The notes under the pieces are model-generated. The model was given only the letters and a program-made list of their open reading frames with translations, did not search any database and was not told the origin of the DNA. This document shows, in pieces, positions 41,720-50,052 of a stretch of 64,000 nucleotides of DNA. Both the position numbers and the translations under genes were made by a program. Source of the DNA: Streptococcus cristatus. GTDB lineage: Bacteria > Bacillota > Bacilli > Lactobacillales > Streptococcaceae. The stretch spans positions 10,634 through 74,633 of the forward strand of contig NZ_RJPT01000004.1 in NCBI RefSeq assembly GCF_003943515.1, in the 5' to 3' direction. How positions within the stretch are numbered: the stretch's first letter is position 1; every line of letters begins with the position of its first letter.

Positions 41720-43729
41720 ATGAAACGAGTCTTTATTATCTTTTCTAATCTTTTTGTCACTAGCTTTCTTCTTTGGATTGCCTTTATTTCACCAAATACG
41801 CTCATCCACCGAAGCCTCCCTGTGGTAGGAGTTCTTAAACAAGAAAGAAATATCACCAATGAGGAGCTTTCAGCCAACTTAGATCAGTTAGCAAGGGAAA
41901 GCAATAGTGTAATTGCTCGCCAGATTCAACAAACGGATTCGCAAGGTCAGATCAAGTTCTCCTATGATATCTACGGAGAGGGAGAGCTTCCAAAGGGCAT
42001 CAAAAAAGCAGATAAAGAAGTCGCTTCTAAGAAAAGCTTACTTACCAATTACTATATCCTATCAGGGAAGTTACCACTTGAAAAGCTGGATCAAAAACTA
42101 CACGAACTTGGTTTCTCAAAGACTTTCATGAATAAGCCTAATCTCTTGCAGAATTTTATGGCATTTTTTGGATCTGGTTCCCAATCCTTGGCCTTGGTTA
42201 TTTTTATTCTCAGCTTTAGTGCATTGGCCATTATTCAAAAAACACTTGAATTGAGGAGTGCAGGGATTCGTTATATTGCAGGGATGAGACGGTACCAACT
42301 CTTTGAACGTTCTCTCATGGAAGACATCAGAGAGCTGCTTTTAGGATGTATTGGAGCCAGTGCCTTAGGATCCATTTTGATTTATTGCTTACAATTAACC
42401 CCCTTTGCCTATTCCTTCATTATTTCAAGTAGTATCATTTATAATACGCTCTTGCTCATCGTATCTGTTCTCCTGTCCTTTATATTTGCATTCAGCATCC
42501 AGACGGTGCACTTGGTTAGCCTTTTAAAAGGGAAAATTCCAGTAAAAAGGATTTTAGTTTTTCTCTTTACCTGTCAATTTCTCGCTGTTGCTCTCATTGG
42601 CCTTGCTATCCATCGAGTCAGTATCTATGGTTCTGTCTGGCAGACTTACCAAGAGGGGAAAGTGGCTTGGTCTAAAGAGACGAATTGGGTTCAAATTGGT
42701 GTAAATCGGGAGGATTTTTCACAGAATACAAACAAAGAGACGCAAATTGAGAACAGAGCAAAATGGTCTAAGCTCATCGAGTCTGGCATCGAAAAAGGTG
42801 GTCTCTTGGTCTATCATCAGCTCGCACCTTTTGATTCAAAAGGCTTCATGAATGATCCTAGAACAGGGAGAGATCTTTCGATCACAGATTACGATCCTCT
42901 TGCCAATACCCTGTATGTCACTCCAAATTATCTTGATATCCAAAGGATCTCAGTTTCCCCTGAGGAAAAAGAGCGCTTGAATCACTTGCAAGCTGGAGAA
43001 TTTGGACTCTTGCTCCCTGAAAAGTTGAAGGGTCAAGAAGAGGAGTTGAAAAAACGCTATGAAGATTATCTGACTCCTAGAGATGATCAGGGAAAGAGCC
43101 AGTTGCCCATGAAAGCACGGGTGACCTATCTTCCTAACAACCAAAAACGATTTATCTATAATAATACACCTCTGAACTATCAGCAATTCTTGACAGATCC
43201 GATTTTAGTTGTTGTTCGACCTAAAAGCTTTGGTGGCTACGACAATCCTTATTTCTCTCATCTGAATTCTTATCTGTATTTTGATGGACTTGAAAAAAGC
43301 AAGAAGCTAGTAGCTGAGCATGGGCTTGAAAAAAACGTGAGTCAATACGACTATGCAGCAGCTGTCTATCAGCAGATGATGCAATCCATTCAATTAGAGA
43401 ACCTCATGGCCATTGCTGGCGGTATCTTCGGAATGGCGACCTCCATTCTACTCTTTAACACCATGAATTTCCTCTATTTTGAAGAGTTTAGAAGACCGAT
43501 CTTTCTGAAGAAAATTGCGGGTATGGACTTTTTGAAAATTCACCAAAGCATGCTCATATCAGAGATTGCCATGCTGCTATTAGGTAGTGTCCTGATTTTC
43601 TTTCTCACACAGGAAGGGTGGATTGCTCTCGTCACGCTCTTATTATTTGCGACCAATGCATGGCTGATTCTCCTTTACCGCTCGCATAAAGAGGACCATT
43701 TCTTGCCCATTATTCTGAAAGGAGCCTAA
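41720..43729 (+). CDS. Bacteriocin-associated integral membrane protein (ABC exporter permease)
   Basis: 669 residues. One N-terminal membrane helix (about 6-24) precedes an extracellular region, then a cluster of helices (about 150-310), a large external domain (about 320-560) and a final cluster near 565-660. This is the layout of the bacteriocin-associated/lactococcin 972-group membrane proteins. It is paired with an ATPase one base downstream. No bacteriocin peptide gene was found beside it, so it may serve in immunity or export of an unlinked peptide. The ribosome site is weak. Confidence 0.8.
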   Translation: MKRVFIIFSNLFVTSFLLWIAFISPNTLIHRSLPVVGVLKQERNITNEELSANLDQLARESNSVIARQIQQTDSQGQIKFSYDIYGEGELPKGIKKADKEVASKKSLLTNYYILSGKLPLEKLDQKLHELGFSKTFMNKPNLLQNFMAFFGSGSQSLALVIFILSFSALAIIQKTLELRSAGIRYIAGMRRYQLFERSLMEDIRELLLGCIGASALGSILIYCLQLTPFAYSFIISSSIIYNTLLLIVSVLLSFIFAFSIQTVHLVSLLKGKIPVKRILVFLFTCQFLAVALIGLAIHRVSIYGSVWQTYQEGKVAWSKETNWVQIGVNREDFSQNTNKETQIENRAKWSKLIESGIEKGGLLVYHQLAPFDSKGFMNDPRTGRDLSITDYDPLANTLYVTPNYLDIQRISVSPEEKERLNHLQAGEFGLLLPEKLKGQEEELKKRYEDYLTPRDDQGKSQLPMKARVTYLPNNQKRFIYNNTPLNYQQFLTDPILVVVRPKSFGGYDNPYFSHLNSYLYFDGLEKSKKLVAEHGLEKNVSQYDYAAAVYQQMMQSIQLENLMAIAGGIFGMATSILLFNTMNFLYFEEFRRPIFLKKIAGMDFLKIHQSMLISEIAMLLLGSVLIFFLTQEGWIALVTLLLFATNAWLILLYRSHKEDHFLPIILKGA

Positions 43730-43730
43730 T

Positions 43731-44363
43731 ATGATCAAAATAGAACACCTGGCAAAATCATTTGGAGAACGGACTGTCTTTCAGGATATCAATCTGCAAT
43801 TTGCAGCAGGAAAGGTCTATGCCCTAATCGGAAATAGCGGTTGCGGCAAAACAACCCTACTCAATATCCTGGCTAAGCTAGAACCTTATGATAAGGGAAG
43901 TATCAGCTATCGAGGACAAGAACTTAGGCAAATCAAATCTCATCACTTTTTTAAGGATGAATTAGGCTATCTCTTTCAAAACTTTGGTCTTCTTGAAAAC
44001 GAGACCGTAGCTGCCAATTTAGAACTTGGATTGATTGGTCAAAAATTGACTAAACAAGAGAAGAAGCAGCGAGAAGAAGAAGTCTTAGAAAAGGTGGGAT
44101 TGAATTATCTCACACTCGATCAAAAAATCTATGAATTATCAGGCGGAGAAGCGCAACGTGTCGCCTTGGCTAAAGTCATCCTCAAGGATCCTCCTTTGAT
44201 TTTAGCAGATGAATTGACTGCAGCACTCGATCCAGAAACTTCACAAGAAATTATGAACTTGCTTTTATCATTGAAAAAGACAGACCGCTTGATGATTATT
44301 GCAACGCATAACCCAGCGATTTGGGGAAAAGCCGATGAAGTGATTCGGTTAAATACGATTTAA
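43731..44363 (+). CDS. ABC transporter ATP-binding protein, bacteriocin export type
   Basis: 210 residues, a complete single ATPase: Walker A GNSGCGKTT (35-43), signature LSGGEAQRVALAK, Walker B LILADELTAALD and switch His in IIATHN. AAAGGAG lies before the ATG, which follows the permease stop with one base between. Energises the exporter formed with the 669-residue membrane protein. Confidence 0.9.
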   Translation: MIKIEHLAKSFGERTVFQDINLQFAAGKVYALIGNSGCGKTTLLNILAKLEPYDKGSISYRGQELRQIKSHHFFKDELGYLFQNFGLLENETVAANLELGLIGQKLTKQEKKQREEEVLEKVGLNYLTLDQKIYELSGGEAQRVALAKVILKDPPLILADELTAALDPETSQEIMNLLLSLKKTDRLMIIATHNPAIWGKADEVIRLNTI

Positions 44364-44372
44364 GTTAAGTAA

Positions 44373-44406
44373 AAATGCTCTATGATTTTTTATTCATAGA
44401 GCATTT
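44373..44406. terminator. Bidirectional terminator between the ABC genes and xerS
   Basis: A 13-bp perfect stem (44373-44385 with 44394-44406). The minus-strand side ends in five T, serving xerS; the plus-strand side has little T. Confidence 0.7.
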
Positions 44407-44440
44407 ACTGCTTCATGCAACATAATTTTAGTTCTGTAAA

Positions 44441-45511
44441 CTATAGCTTATCCAGAGCATTCTTTTGCTCATTATTGACAATGTGGGTGTAAAGGTCAGT
44501 AACTTGTGTACTAGCATGCCCTAGCTGATGACTGACGAGAACTTGAGATTTGGTTGCATCGTATAAGCGTGTAGCAAGCGTGTGGCGGAGTTTGTGAGGC
44601 GTCACTCGCACCTTGAAGTTCTCAGAATACTTGGCTACCATTTTTTCGACACTGGAAGCATCGATTCGATTAGGAGTGCCGCGGTATTCAGTTAAAAAGA
44701 AGGCTGTATCAGTCTTTTCGGCCTTGTATCGCTTGCTCCGAATGCTTAGATATTCCTCTAAATAGGGTTTAGCAAAAGCAGCAACGTTGACAGAGTCCCT
44801 TTTCCCGCCTTTCCTTGTCACTTCAATAGCCATCATTTTGAGATTGATATCTTTCAGGTCTAAATTGACAGCTTCAGACAGACGCACACCAGAGGCTAGC
44901 AGCAAGGCAATGATGGCTAAATCACGTTCTTTGTTCTTGTTAAAAGAGGACAAGGCGCGATTAGAGAGCTTCTTAGGGTACTCCCTATCAATATACTGGA
45001 GAAATTCTTCTGTCTCATCCCCTAAAAAGAGCTTCTGCTTAATATTCTCTGCACGAGCAGCCAGAGTTTCCTTTTTCTTCTTGGTAGCGACCTTCTTCAT
45101 CACATTTCGATAGAAGTAGGGTTCACCCTGCTCATTTTCCACTTCCTCAGTTAAATATTTGTAGAGGCTGGACAAAGCCGACAGAGTCCGATTAATGGTT
45201 GTCTGGGAAACACCGTTTTGTGTCGTATTAGCATTGAGGAGCGGTCGCTCCCGTAAGTATAGAATGAAAGCTTCCATGTCTTTCTTGCTCATATTTTCCA
45301 AGACTGAGAGGGGAATCTCAGCAATCTCTGAAGCATCAGATATACCAGAGTCTAAAACCCAGCGAAAAAATCGATCGTATTCTTTAAGATATTCATACAA
45401 GGTTGTAAAACTATAAGGCACTGCCAGTTTGGATTGGTAGTATTCTAGAACGTACCAGGGCATGATTTGCTTCAGTTTATCAATTCGTTCTAATAAAATC
45501 TCGCGTTTCAT
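44441..45511 (-). CDS. xerS: Tyrosine recombinase XerS
   Basis: 356 residues. The single recombinase that resolves chromosome dimers at dif-SL in streptococci and lactococci, replacing XerC/XerD. Catalytic residues: Arg in SGVRLSEA, Lys in [20 protein letters not shown] with His-x-x-Arg, LGHAST, and Tyr in VTDLYTH. A dif-SL-like site lies 54 bases upstream of its start, as is typical. This is a chromosome-maintenance gene, not a phage integrase. Confidence 0.95.
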   Translation of the reverse strand: MKREILLERIDKLKQIMPWYVLEYYQSKLAVPYSFTTLYEYLKEYDRFFRWVLDSGISDASEIAEIPLSVLENMSKKDMEAFILYLRERPLLNANTTQNGVSQTTINRTLSALSSLYKYLTEEVENEQGEPYFYRNVMKKVATKKKKETLAARAENIKQKLFLGDETEEFLQYIDREYPKKLSNRALSSFNKNKERDLAIIALLLASGVRLSEAVNLDLKDINLKMMAIEVTRKGGKRDSVNVAAFAKPYLEEYLSIRSKRYKAEKTDTAFFLTEYRGTPNRIDASSVEKMVAKYSENFKVRVTPHKLRHTLATRLYDATKSQVLVSHQLGHASTQVTDLYTHIVNNEQKNALDKL

Positions 45512-45564
45512 TCCATCTTCCTCATGATTTTTCTATAAAAGAAGTATAGCATATCTAGATATAT

Positions 45565-45596
45565 TTTTCAAGAAAATTATAGTTTTTCGGAAAGAT
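45565..45596 (-). other. dif-SL-like chromosome dimer resolution site (replication terminus)
   Basis: Read on the minus strand, the site begins ATCTTTCCGAAAAACTATAA and continues into AATTTTCTTGAAAA. This matches the Lactococcus/Streptococcus dif-SL sequence closely as I remember it, and it lies next to xerS, the usual place. XerS and FtsK would act here at the end of replication. Gene orientation switches around it. Confidence 0.85.
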
Positions 45597-45640
45597 ATTA
45601 GAGGGGAGATATGTATCCGACTTTACTACAAAATAGATAA

Positions 45641-45682
45641 TAAAAACAAGACAGGATTGAGAAACTAAACTCTGTCTTGTTT
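45641..45682 (-). terminator. Terminator of the MepB-like gene
   Basis: An 11-bp stem (45644-45654 with 45672-45682); on the minus strand it is followed by TTTTTA. Confidence 0.75.
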
Positions 45683-45691
45683 CACTAAAAC

Positions 45692-46135
45692 TTATTCTTC
45701 TAATTTAATTTTTTGAAAATAATCCAGTTGCCATTTTTGTGTTGCCTGAGCTGTTTTATTTAAATGTGTGCACCAGGACGGATAAAACCGCATAGCCATC
45801 TTTCCTTTACAATCCTTTGTAGAAAGAATTTTTTTACTGATAGCCACCTTTTTGGGAATGATAAATATACCGCAATGACGGTCGTCGATGACGACAATAA
45901 CCAGTTCATTACCCAAGTCTTTATCAGTATAAGGAATATTCTTGTTGTCTTGGTTTTTTTTCCAAAAGACTGTAAAGTAGCCTTCTTTTTTAGGTGTTTT
46001 CTTTGCCAAACGGCATCTTTTATATTCTTGATCATCCTTTGGCTTAATCAAAATGCTTTCATAGTCTTCATTCCATTTTTCATTTATCAGATCAAAGTCA
46101 CCATAATACCTATGAAGAATGTCTGTCATTTTCAT
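45692..46135 (-). CDS. MepB-family protein
   Basis: 147 residues. Resembles the MepB proteins first named from the staphylococcal mepRAB multidrug-efflux operon; their function is unknown. Conserved parts are the TPKKEGYFTVFWKK segment, GIFIIPKKVA and the C-terminal FYPSWCTHLNKTA...QWQLDYF. No mepA-like pump is adjacent. Ribosome site GAAAGG about 8 bases upstream. Stands alone on the right side of the dif site. Confidence 0.8.
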   Translation of the reverse strand: MKMTDILHRYYGDFDLINEKWNEDYESILIKPKDDQEYKRCRLAKKTPKKEGYFTVFWKKNQDNKNIPYTDKDLGNELVIVVIDDRHCGIFIIPKKVAISKKILSTKDCKGKMAMRFYPSWCTHLNKTAQATQKWQLDYFQKIKLEE

Positions 46136-46188
46136 TCTTTTATCGCCTTTCTAATTTTTTACCAAAATTAAATTATGTAAAATAATTA

Positions 46189-46977
46189 CTAGAATAAAAA
46201 CCCTTTAATCAAATTAATTACTTGTTCATTTTGTGGTAGAGATGAATGATGGGTAGCCTTGCCTGTAATGACGACCTCTCTATGCGAAGCAATCTTTCCT
46301 TTGTAAATCAAGCTCCCAGCCTCTACACTGCTTCTATGGACAATACCATCGCCATCTCGGAAAAAGATTCCTAAAATCGATAGATGCTGAAGTTGCTGAG
46401 GTAGCTTGTCTTGATTGGTCACAAAATCGTCCAACATCGGAACTCGATCGCTGACTTCTTTTTTGTTCAAATTATAAGGACTGCCAATAGTCAGGAGCTT
46501 TTCCATCTCCAATCCAGAATGGTTTGCCAGGTATTGCTGCAGGAATACTGTATAAACCAGTCCGCCGTTAGAATGCCCCAAGCCTTTAAAACTGGTAAAA
46601 GGGTATTTCTCTCGCAAAACAGTTATGGCAGCGTTAAACATAGCAGCCTGCTTCTTGATATTTTTGTAACCATCGCGATTATTCTGAAAACCAATCACAA
46701 AAATGGGGTTTCTGTCCTTTCGCTTCAAATGCCCACGATAAGTCATTCGACCGTCATTCCAGACCTTGATCCGAATCAGACTATGGTGAGGATGCTGGCC
46801 GTGATTGAGTTTTCTAACCATTTTGTTAAAACGATTCTCCGTTGCTGAACTGCCGGGAATCATGATGATCGGTTCTATATCAACTTTACTCAAGGGTAGA
46901 TGGCTGATGGGATGAGAAGTGAGTTTCGCTTGTATGTCGTTATAAAATCGAATTAGATACTTAATAAACTTTTTCAT
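46189..46977 (-). CDS. Alpha/beta hydrolase, DUF915-like
   Basis: 262 residues from the ATG at 46977 (AGGAAAAAAGAG upstream). Nucleophile elbow GHSNGG, oxyanion segment IIMIPGSSATENRF and late His in TGKATHHSSLP. No signal peptide is convincing, though the N-terminus is basic and weakly hydrophobic. Substrate unknown; a second, more divergent member with a membrane anchor is at 52823-53674. Confidence 0.82.
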   Translation of the reverse strand: MKKFIKYLIRFYNDIQAKLTSHPISHLPLSKVDIEPIIMIPGSSATENRFNKMVRKLNHGQHPHHSLIRIKVWNDGRMTYRGHLKRKDRNPIFVIGFQNNRDGYKNIKKQAAMFNAAITVLREKYPFTSFKGLGHSNGGLVYTVFLQQYLANHSGLEMEKLLTIGSPYNLNKKEVSDRVPMLDDFVTNQDKLPQQLQHLSILGIFFRDGDGIVHRSSVEAGSLIYKGKIASHREVVITGKATHHSSLPQNEQVINLIKGFLF

Positions 46978-46998
46978 CTCTTTTTTCCTAAGTGTACA

Positions 46999-47034
46999 AA
47001 ACAAGTTACATAAAATAAATTATGTAACTTGTTT
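46999..47034 (-). terminator. Hairpin downstream of ffh
   Basis: A 15-bp perfect stem (46999-47013 with 47020-47034) with a 6-base loop lies 4 bases past the ffh stop. The minus-strand tail is TTGTTTTG, so it is a plausible terminator. Confidence 0.65.
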
Positions 47035-47038
47035 GCAA

Positions 47039-48607
47039 TTACTTCCGTTTTTTCTTGTTTTTCTTCATTTGCTTGGCCATTTTATTCATGCTGCGGCGCA
47101 TGAGAAATTCTCCAGCTTTCCCTTTGAGGCCACCGCCAAAAAGTTGGCTCATATCTGGCATACCTGCTCCGCCTAGGGCAGATAAATCTGGCATACCTCC
47201 TTGACCCATCATACCTTCTAAAGCAGACATATCAGGCATGCCGCCCGGCATATTTTTAGGCAGATTGTTAGGGTTGAGCCCCATCTGTTTCATCATTTTG
47301 TTCATATCTCCAGATAGGACGCCTTGCATCATCTGTTTGGCTTGGTTAAAGTCTTTGATAAACTTATTGACTTCGACAAAACTATTACCAGAACCAGCTG
47401 CAATCCGACGACGACGGCTTGGGTTGAGCAGGTCTGGATTTTCCCGCTCGGCTGGTGTCATAGAAGATACGATGGCACGTTTACGGGCAATTTCTTTTTC
47501 GTCTACTTTGATGTTTTTAAGAGCAGGATTATTGGCCATACCTGGCAACATCTTGAGCAATTCTTCCATAGGCCCCATGTTCTGCACTTGGTCCAGTTGG
47601 TCGATGAAATCGTTGAAATCAAAGGTGTTTTCCCGCATTTTTTCAGCCATTTCAAGAGATTTCTTCTCATCGTACTCTTGAGCGGCCTTTTCAATCAGGG
47701 TCAGCATATCCCCCATACCGAGGATACGGCCAGACATACGATCTGGGTGGAAGGTTTCGATATCGGTAATCTTTTCACCGGTACCAGTGAACTTGATAGG
47801 CTTGCCAGTAATCTGACGGACTGACAGTGCCGCACCACCACGGGTGTCCCCATCAATCTTGGTCAGGATAACCCCGGTTACTTCGAGTTGATTGTTAAAT
47901 TCACGGGCTACATTTGCTGCTTCCTGACCAATCATAGCATCGACCACCAGCAGAATTTCATTTGGCTGTGCTAATGCCTTGACATCAGCCAGCTCCTGCA
48001 TGAGCTTTTCATCAATTTGTAGGCGACCAGCCGTATCAATCAAGACATAGTCGTTGTGATTAGCCTTGGCTTGCTCCAAACCTTGACGGACAATCTCTAC
48101 TGCTGGGAACTCAGTACCCAAGGCAAAGACTGGCACATCAATCTGTTGCCCCAGTGTCTTCAGCTGATCAATAGCTGCTGGACGGTAGATATCTGCCGCA
48201 ATCATCAAAGGACGAGCATTTTCTTCTTTTTTGAGTTTATTGGCCAATTTACCCGCAAAGGTCGTTTTACCAGCCCCTTGCAAACCGACCATCATGATAA
48301 CAGTCGGAATCTTTGGTGACTTGATAATCTCGGCAGTATCAGAACCCAGAATGGCTGTTAGCTCTTCGTCTACGATTTTGATGATCTGTTGAGCTGGATT
48401 AAGCGTGTCAATAACTTCGTGTCCGATAGCTCGCTCACGAATCTTTTTAATAAAGTCTTTAACAACAGGCAGGGCAACGTCAGCCTCCAAGAGAGCAAGA
48501 CGGATCTCTTTGGTCGCTTCCTGGATATCACTCTCAGAAATTTTTCCCTTTCTGCGTAGGTTTTTAAAGACGTTCTGTAAGCGTTCAGTCAAATTTTCAA
48601 AAGCCAT
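47039..48607 (-). CDS. ffh: Signal recognition particle protein Ffh
   Basis: 522 residues. Binds signal sequences of membrane proteins and, with SRP RNA and FtsY, targets ribosomes to the membrane. N and G domains carry GLQGAGKTT (G1), DTAGRLQ (G3) and TKIDGDTRGG (G4). The C-terminal M domain is rich in Met and Gly, ending in a lysine tail. Co-transcribed with ylxM, whose stop is 53 bases upstream; the pair starts the known sat operon of S. mutans. Confidence 0.96.
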   Translation of the reverse strand: MAFENLTERLQNVFKNLRRKGKISESDIQEATKEIRLALLEADVALPVVKDFIKKIRERAIGHEVIDTLNPAQQIIKIVDEELTAILGSDTAEIIKSPKIPTVIMMVGLQGAGKTTFAGKLANKLKKEENARPLMIAADIYRPAAIDQLKTLGQQIDVPVFALGTEFPAVEIVRQGLEQAKANHNDYVLIDTAGRLQIDEKLMQELADVKALAQPNEILLVVDAMIGQEAANVAREFNNQLEVTGVILTKIDGDTRGGAALSVRQITGKPIKFTGTGEKITDIETFHPDRMSGRILGMGDMLTLIEKAAQEYDEKKSLEMAEKMRENTFDFNDFIDQLDQVQNMGPMEELLKMLPGMANNPALKNIKVDEKEIARKRAIVSSMTPAERENPDLLNPSRRRRIAAGSGNSFVEVNKFIKDFNQAKQMMQGVLSGDMNKMMKQMGLNPNNLPKNMPGGMPDMSALEGMMGQGGMPDLSALGGAGMPDMSQLFGGGLKGKAGEFLMRRSMNKMAKQMKKNKKKRK

Positions 48608-48660
48608 AAATATTTCTCCTCTTGATTATCAAATGATGGAAATGGATAGGGGTATCCGAG

Positions 48661-48993
48661 TTATTCTCGGTTATCAATGCTGGACAAAACCGCAAGTTGC
48701 TCCTGCAAATAGGGATCATCAGGGTATTTCTCCATAATCTGATCGAAAATCTGACTTCTGACGATATAGTCAGAGTACATGTGCAGTTTCATTTCGTAGT
48801 CTTCCAGAATTTTCTCTGTCCGCTTGATATTATCATAGACAGCTTGGCGGCTTACATTAAACTCTTCGGCAATTTCAGCAAGGCTGTAATCATCTGCATA
48901 GTAGAGCTCGATATAGTTCATCTGCTTGTCGGTCAGCAAAGCCGCGTAAAACTCAAACAGAGCATTCATTCGATTTGTTTTTTCAATTTCCAT
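48661..48993 (-). CDS. ylxM: YlxM-family putative HTH protein, SRP-associated
   Basis: 110 residues, sigma-70 region-4-like helix-turn-helix ([19 protein letters not shown]) with a helical C-terminus. Encoded before ffh in most Gram-positives and thought to assist SRP function. The start at 48993 matches homologues ([12 protein letters not shown]). It lies only 7 bases after a -10 hexamer and has no Shine-Dalgarno, so the transcript may be leaderless. Confidence 0.92.
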   Translation of the reverse strand: MEIEKTNRMNALFEFYAALLTDKQMNYIELYYADDYSLAEIAEEFNVSRQAVYDNIKRTEKILEDYEMKLHMYSDYIVRSQIFDQIMEKYPDDPYLQEQLAVLSSIDNRE

Positions 48994-49000
48994 AAGGAAT

Positions 49001-49009
49001 ATTATATCA
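49001..49009 (-). promoter_or_regulatory. ylxM-ffh promoter, extended -10, leaderless
   Basis: On the minus strand TGATATAAT (49009-49001) is an extended -10. Seven bases later comes the ylxM ATG, so the mRNA would begin at or next to the start codon. Confidence 0.6.
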
Positions 49010-49061
49010 AATAATCCCTTCAAACTCCACTCTTTCGGTATGTTTGAAAATGGAGAATTAT

Positions 49062-49088
49062 AAAAAAACTGCCGACTGGCAGTTTTTT
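49062..49088 (-). terminator. Terminator of the GntR gene
   Basis: An 11-bp stem AAAAAACTGCC/GGCAGTTTTTT (49063-49073 with 49078-49088), T run on both strands. An AT-rich palindrome (49093-49112) lies between it and the gene. Confidence 0.8.
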
Positions 49089-49111
49089 GCAACGTAATTT
49101 AAATTATGTAA

Positions 49112-49810
49112 TTAATTATTTTCTAAATAGAATTCAAATCGTTCGCCGACATACTGGCTTTTTACGTACTCAAAGGCTGTTCCATCATCAAAATAAGAAA
49201 CTTGTGTCAAGCCTAAAATAGCATGACCACGGGGAATTCCTAGGTATTTAGCGATTTTTTCCTTGGCCAAACGGGCGTAAATAGTCTGTTGGGACTTGCC
49301 AATTTTATAGCCGTGCTCTTGTAGAGTTTGAAAGAAATGACTGGTCACTTCTTCTTTTTTGAAATTCTTTATAAATTTCTCTGGAATTGAGGCAACTTCA
49401 TAGACCACGGGGATATCGTCAGCGTAGCGAACCCGTTCCATGCGGATGATGTTCTCTGTCTTATGGATGCCCAGCTTTTCGACTTCTCGCTCGCTTGGCA
49501 GTGTCCGACGGTAGGAAATCAGCTGGCTGGACGGTATTTTCCCTTGAGACTTCATAATTTCCGTAAAACTAGTTGTTCCACGCATTTTTTCCTGAACTCG
49601 TGTGCTAGCGACATAAGTGCCGCTACCGACTCGACGCTCTAGCACCCCTTCCTCCACCAGAAGCGTAATAGCTTGGCGCAGAGTCATTCTGCTGACCTCG
49701 AAAGTTTCAGCAAGATCGCGTTCGCTTGGCAAGCGCTCGCCAATCTCCCAAATACCCTCGTCAATATCTTTTTTTATTTGATCATGTATTTTCACATAAG
49801 CAGGTAACAT
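49112..49810 (-). CDS. GntR/HutC-family transcriptional regulator
   Basis: 232 residues: winged helix-turn-helix (about 10-70, RDLAETFEVSRMTLRQAITLL) and a UTRA effector domain. The ATG at 49810 follows AGAGGG; the TTG just before is less likely. It is divergent from guaA, as in other streptococci. HutC-type members often sense amino-sugars or nucleotides. Whether it controls guaA or only itself is not visible. Confidence 0.9.
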   Translation of the reverse strand: MLPAYVKIHDQIKKDIDEGIWEIGERLPSERDLAETFEVSRMTLRQAITLLVEEGVLERRVGSGTYVASTRVQEKMRGTTSFTEIMKSQGKIPSSQLISYRRTLPSEREVEKLGIHKTENIIRMERVRYADDIPVVYEVASIPEKFIKNFKKEEVTSHFFQTLQEHGYKIGKSQQTIYARLAKEKIAKYLGIPRGHAILGLTQVSYFDDGTAFEYVKSQYVGERFEFYLENN

Positions 49811-49986
49811 CAATAGCCCTCTTTTCTGATTTTAAGCAGCTTTTTTATACATTTATTGTATTATCAATTAGTTTAAAAGTCAAACTAAATATCAATCAAT
49901 GTAGGGAAATCCTATTTGTTTATCATTTTTTAGACAAAAATGCTCTCATTTTTCAGTTATTTTTACTTGCAGCTAGTCCTATTACC

Positions 49987-50015
49987 TTGGAAAAATTCGA
50001 TTTTTGTGATAGAAT
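49987..50015 (+). promoter_or_regulatory. guaA promoter
   Basis: TTGGAA (49987-49992), 17-base spacer, TAGAAT (50010-50015) preceded by TGA as an extended -10. The leader is about 30 bases, too short for a riboswitch; no PurBox was seen. Confidence 0.7.
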
Positions 50016-50052
50016 GAGGGGAAAAGATTACTTCTTTTAAGAAAGGGAAAAG

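Noticed and set aside
44441-45511. Tyrosine recombinase as a sign of a prophage or integrative element
   Set aside because: It is XerS with its dif-SL-like site alongside; no phage or conjugation genes are near.
47238-47824. Long + strand frames inside ffh
   Set aside because: Antisense to a strongly conserved coding gene; no ribosome site or family similarity seen.
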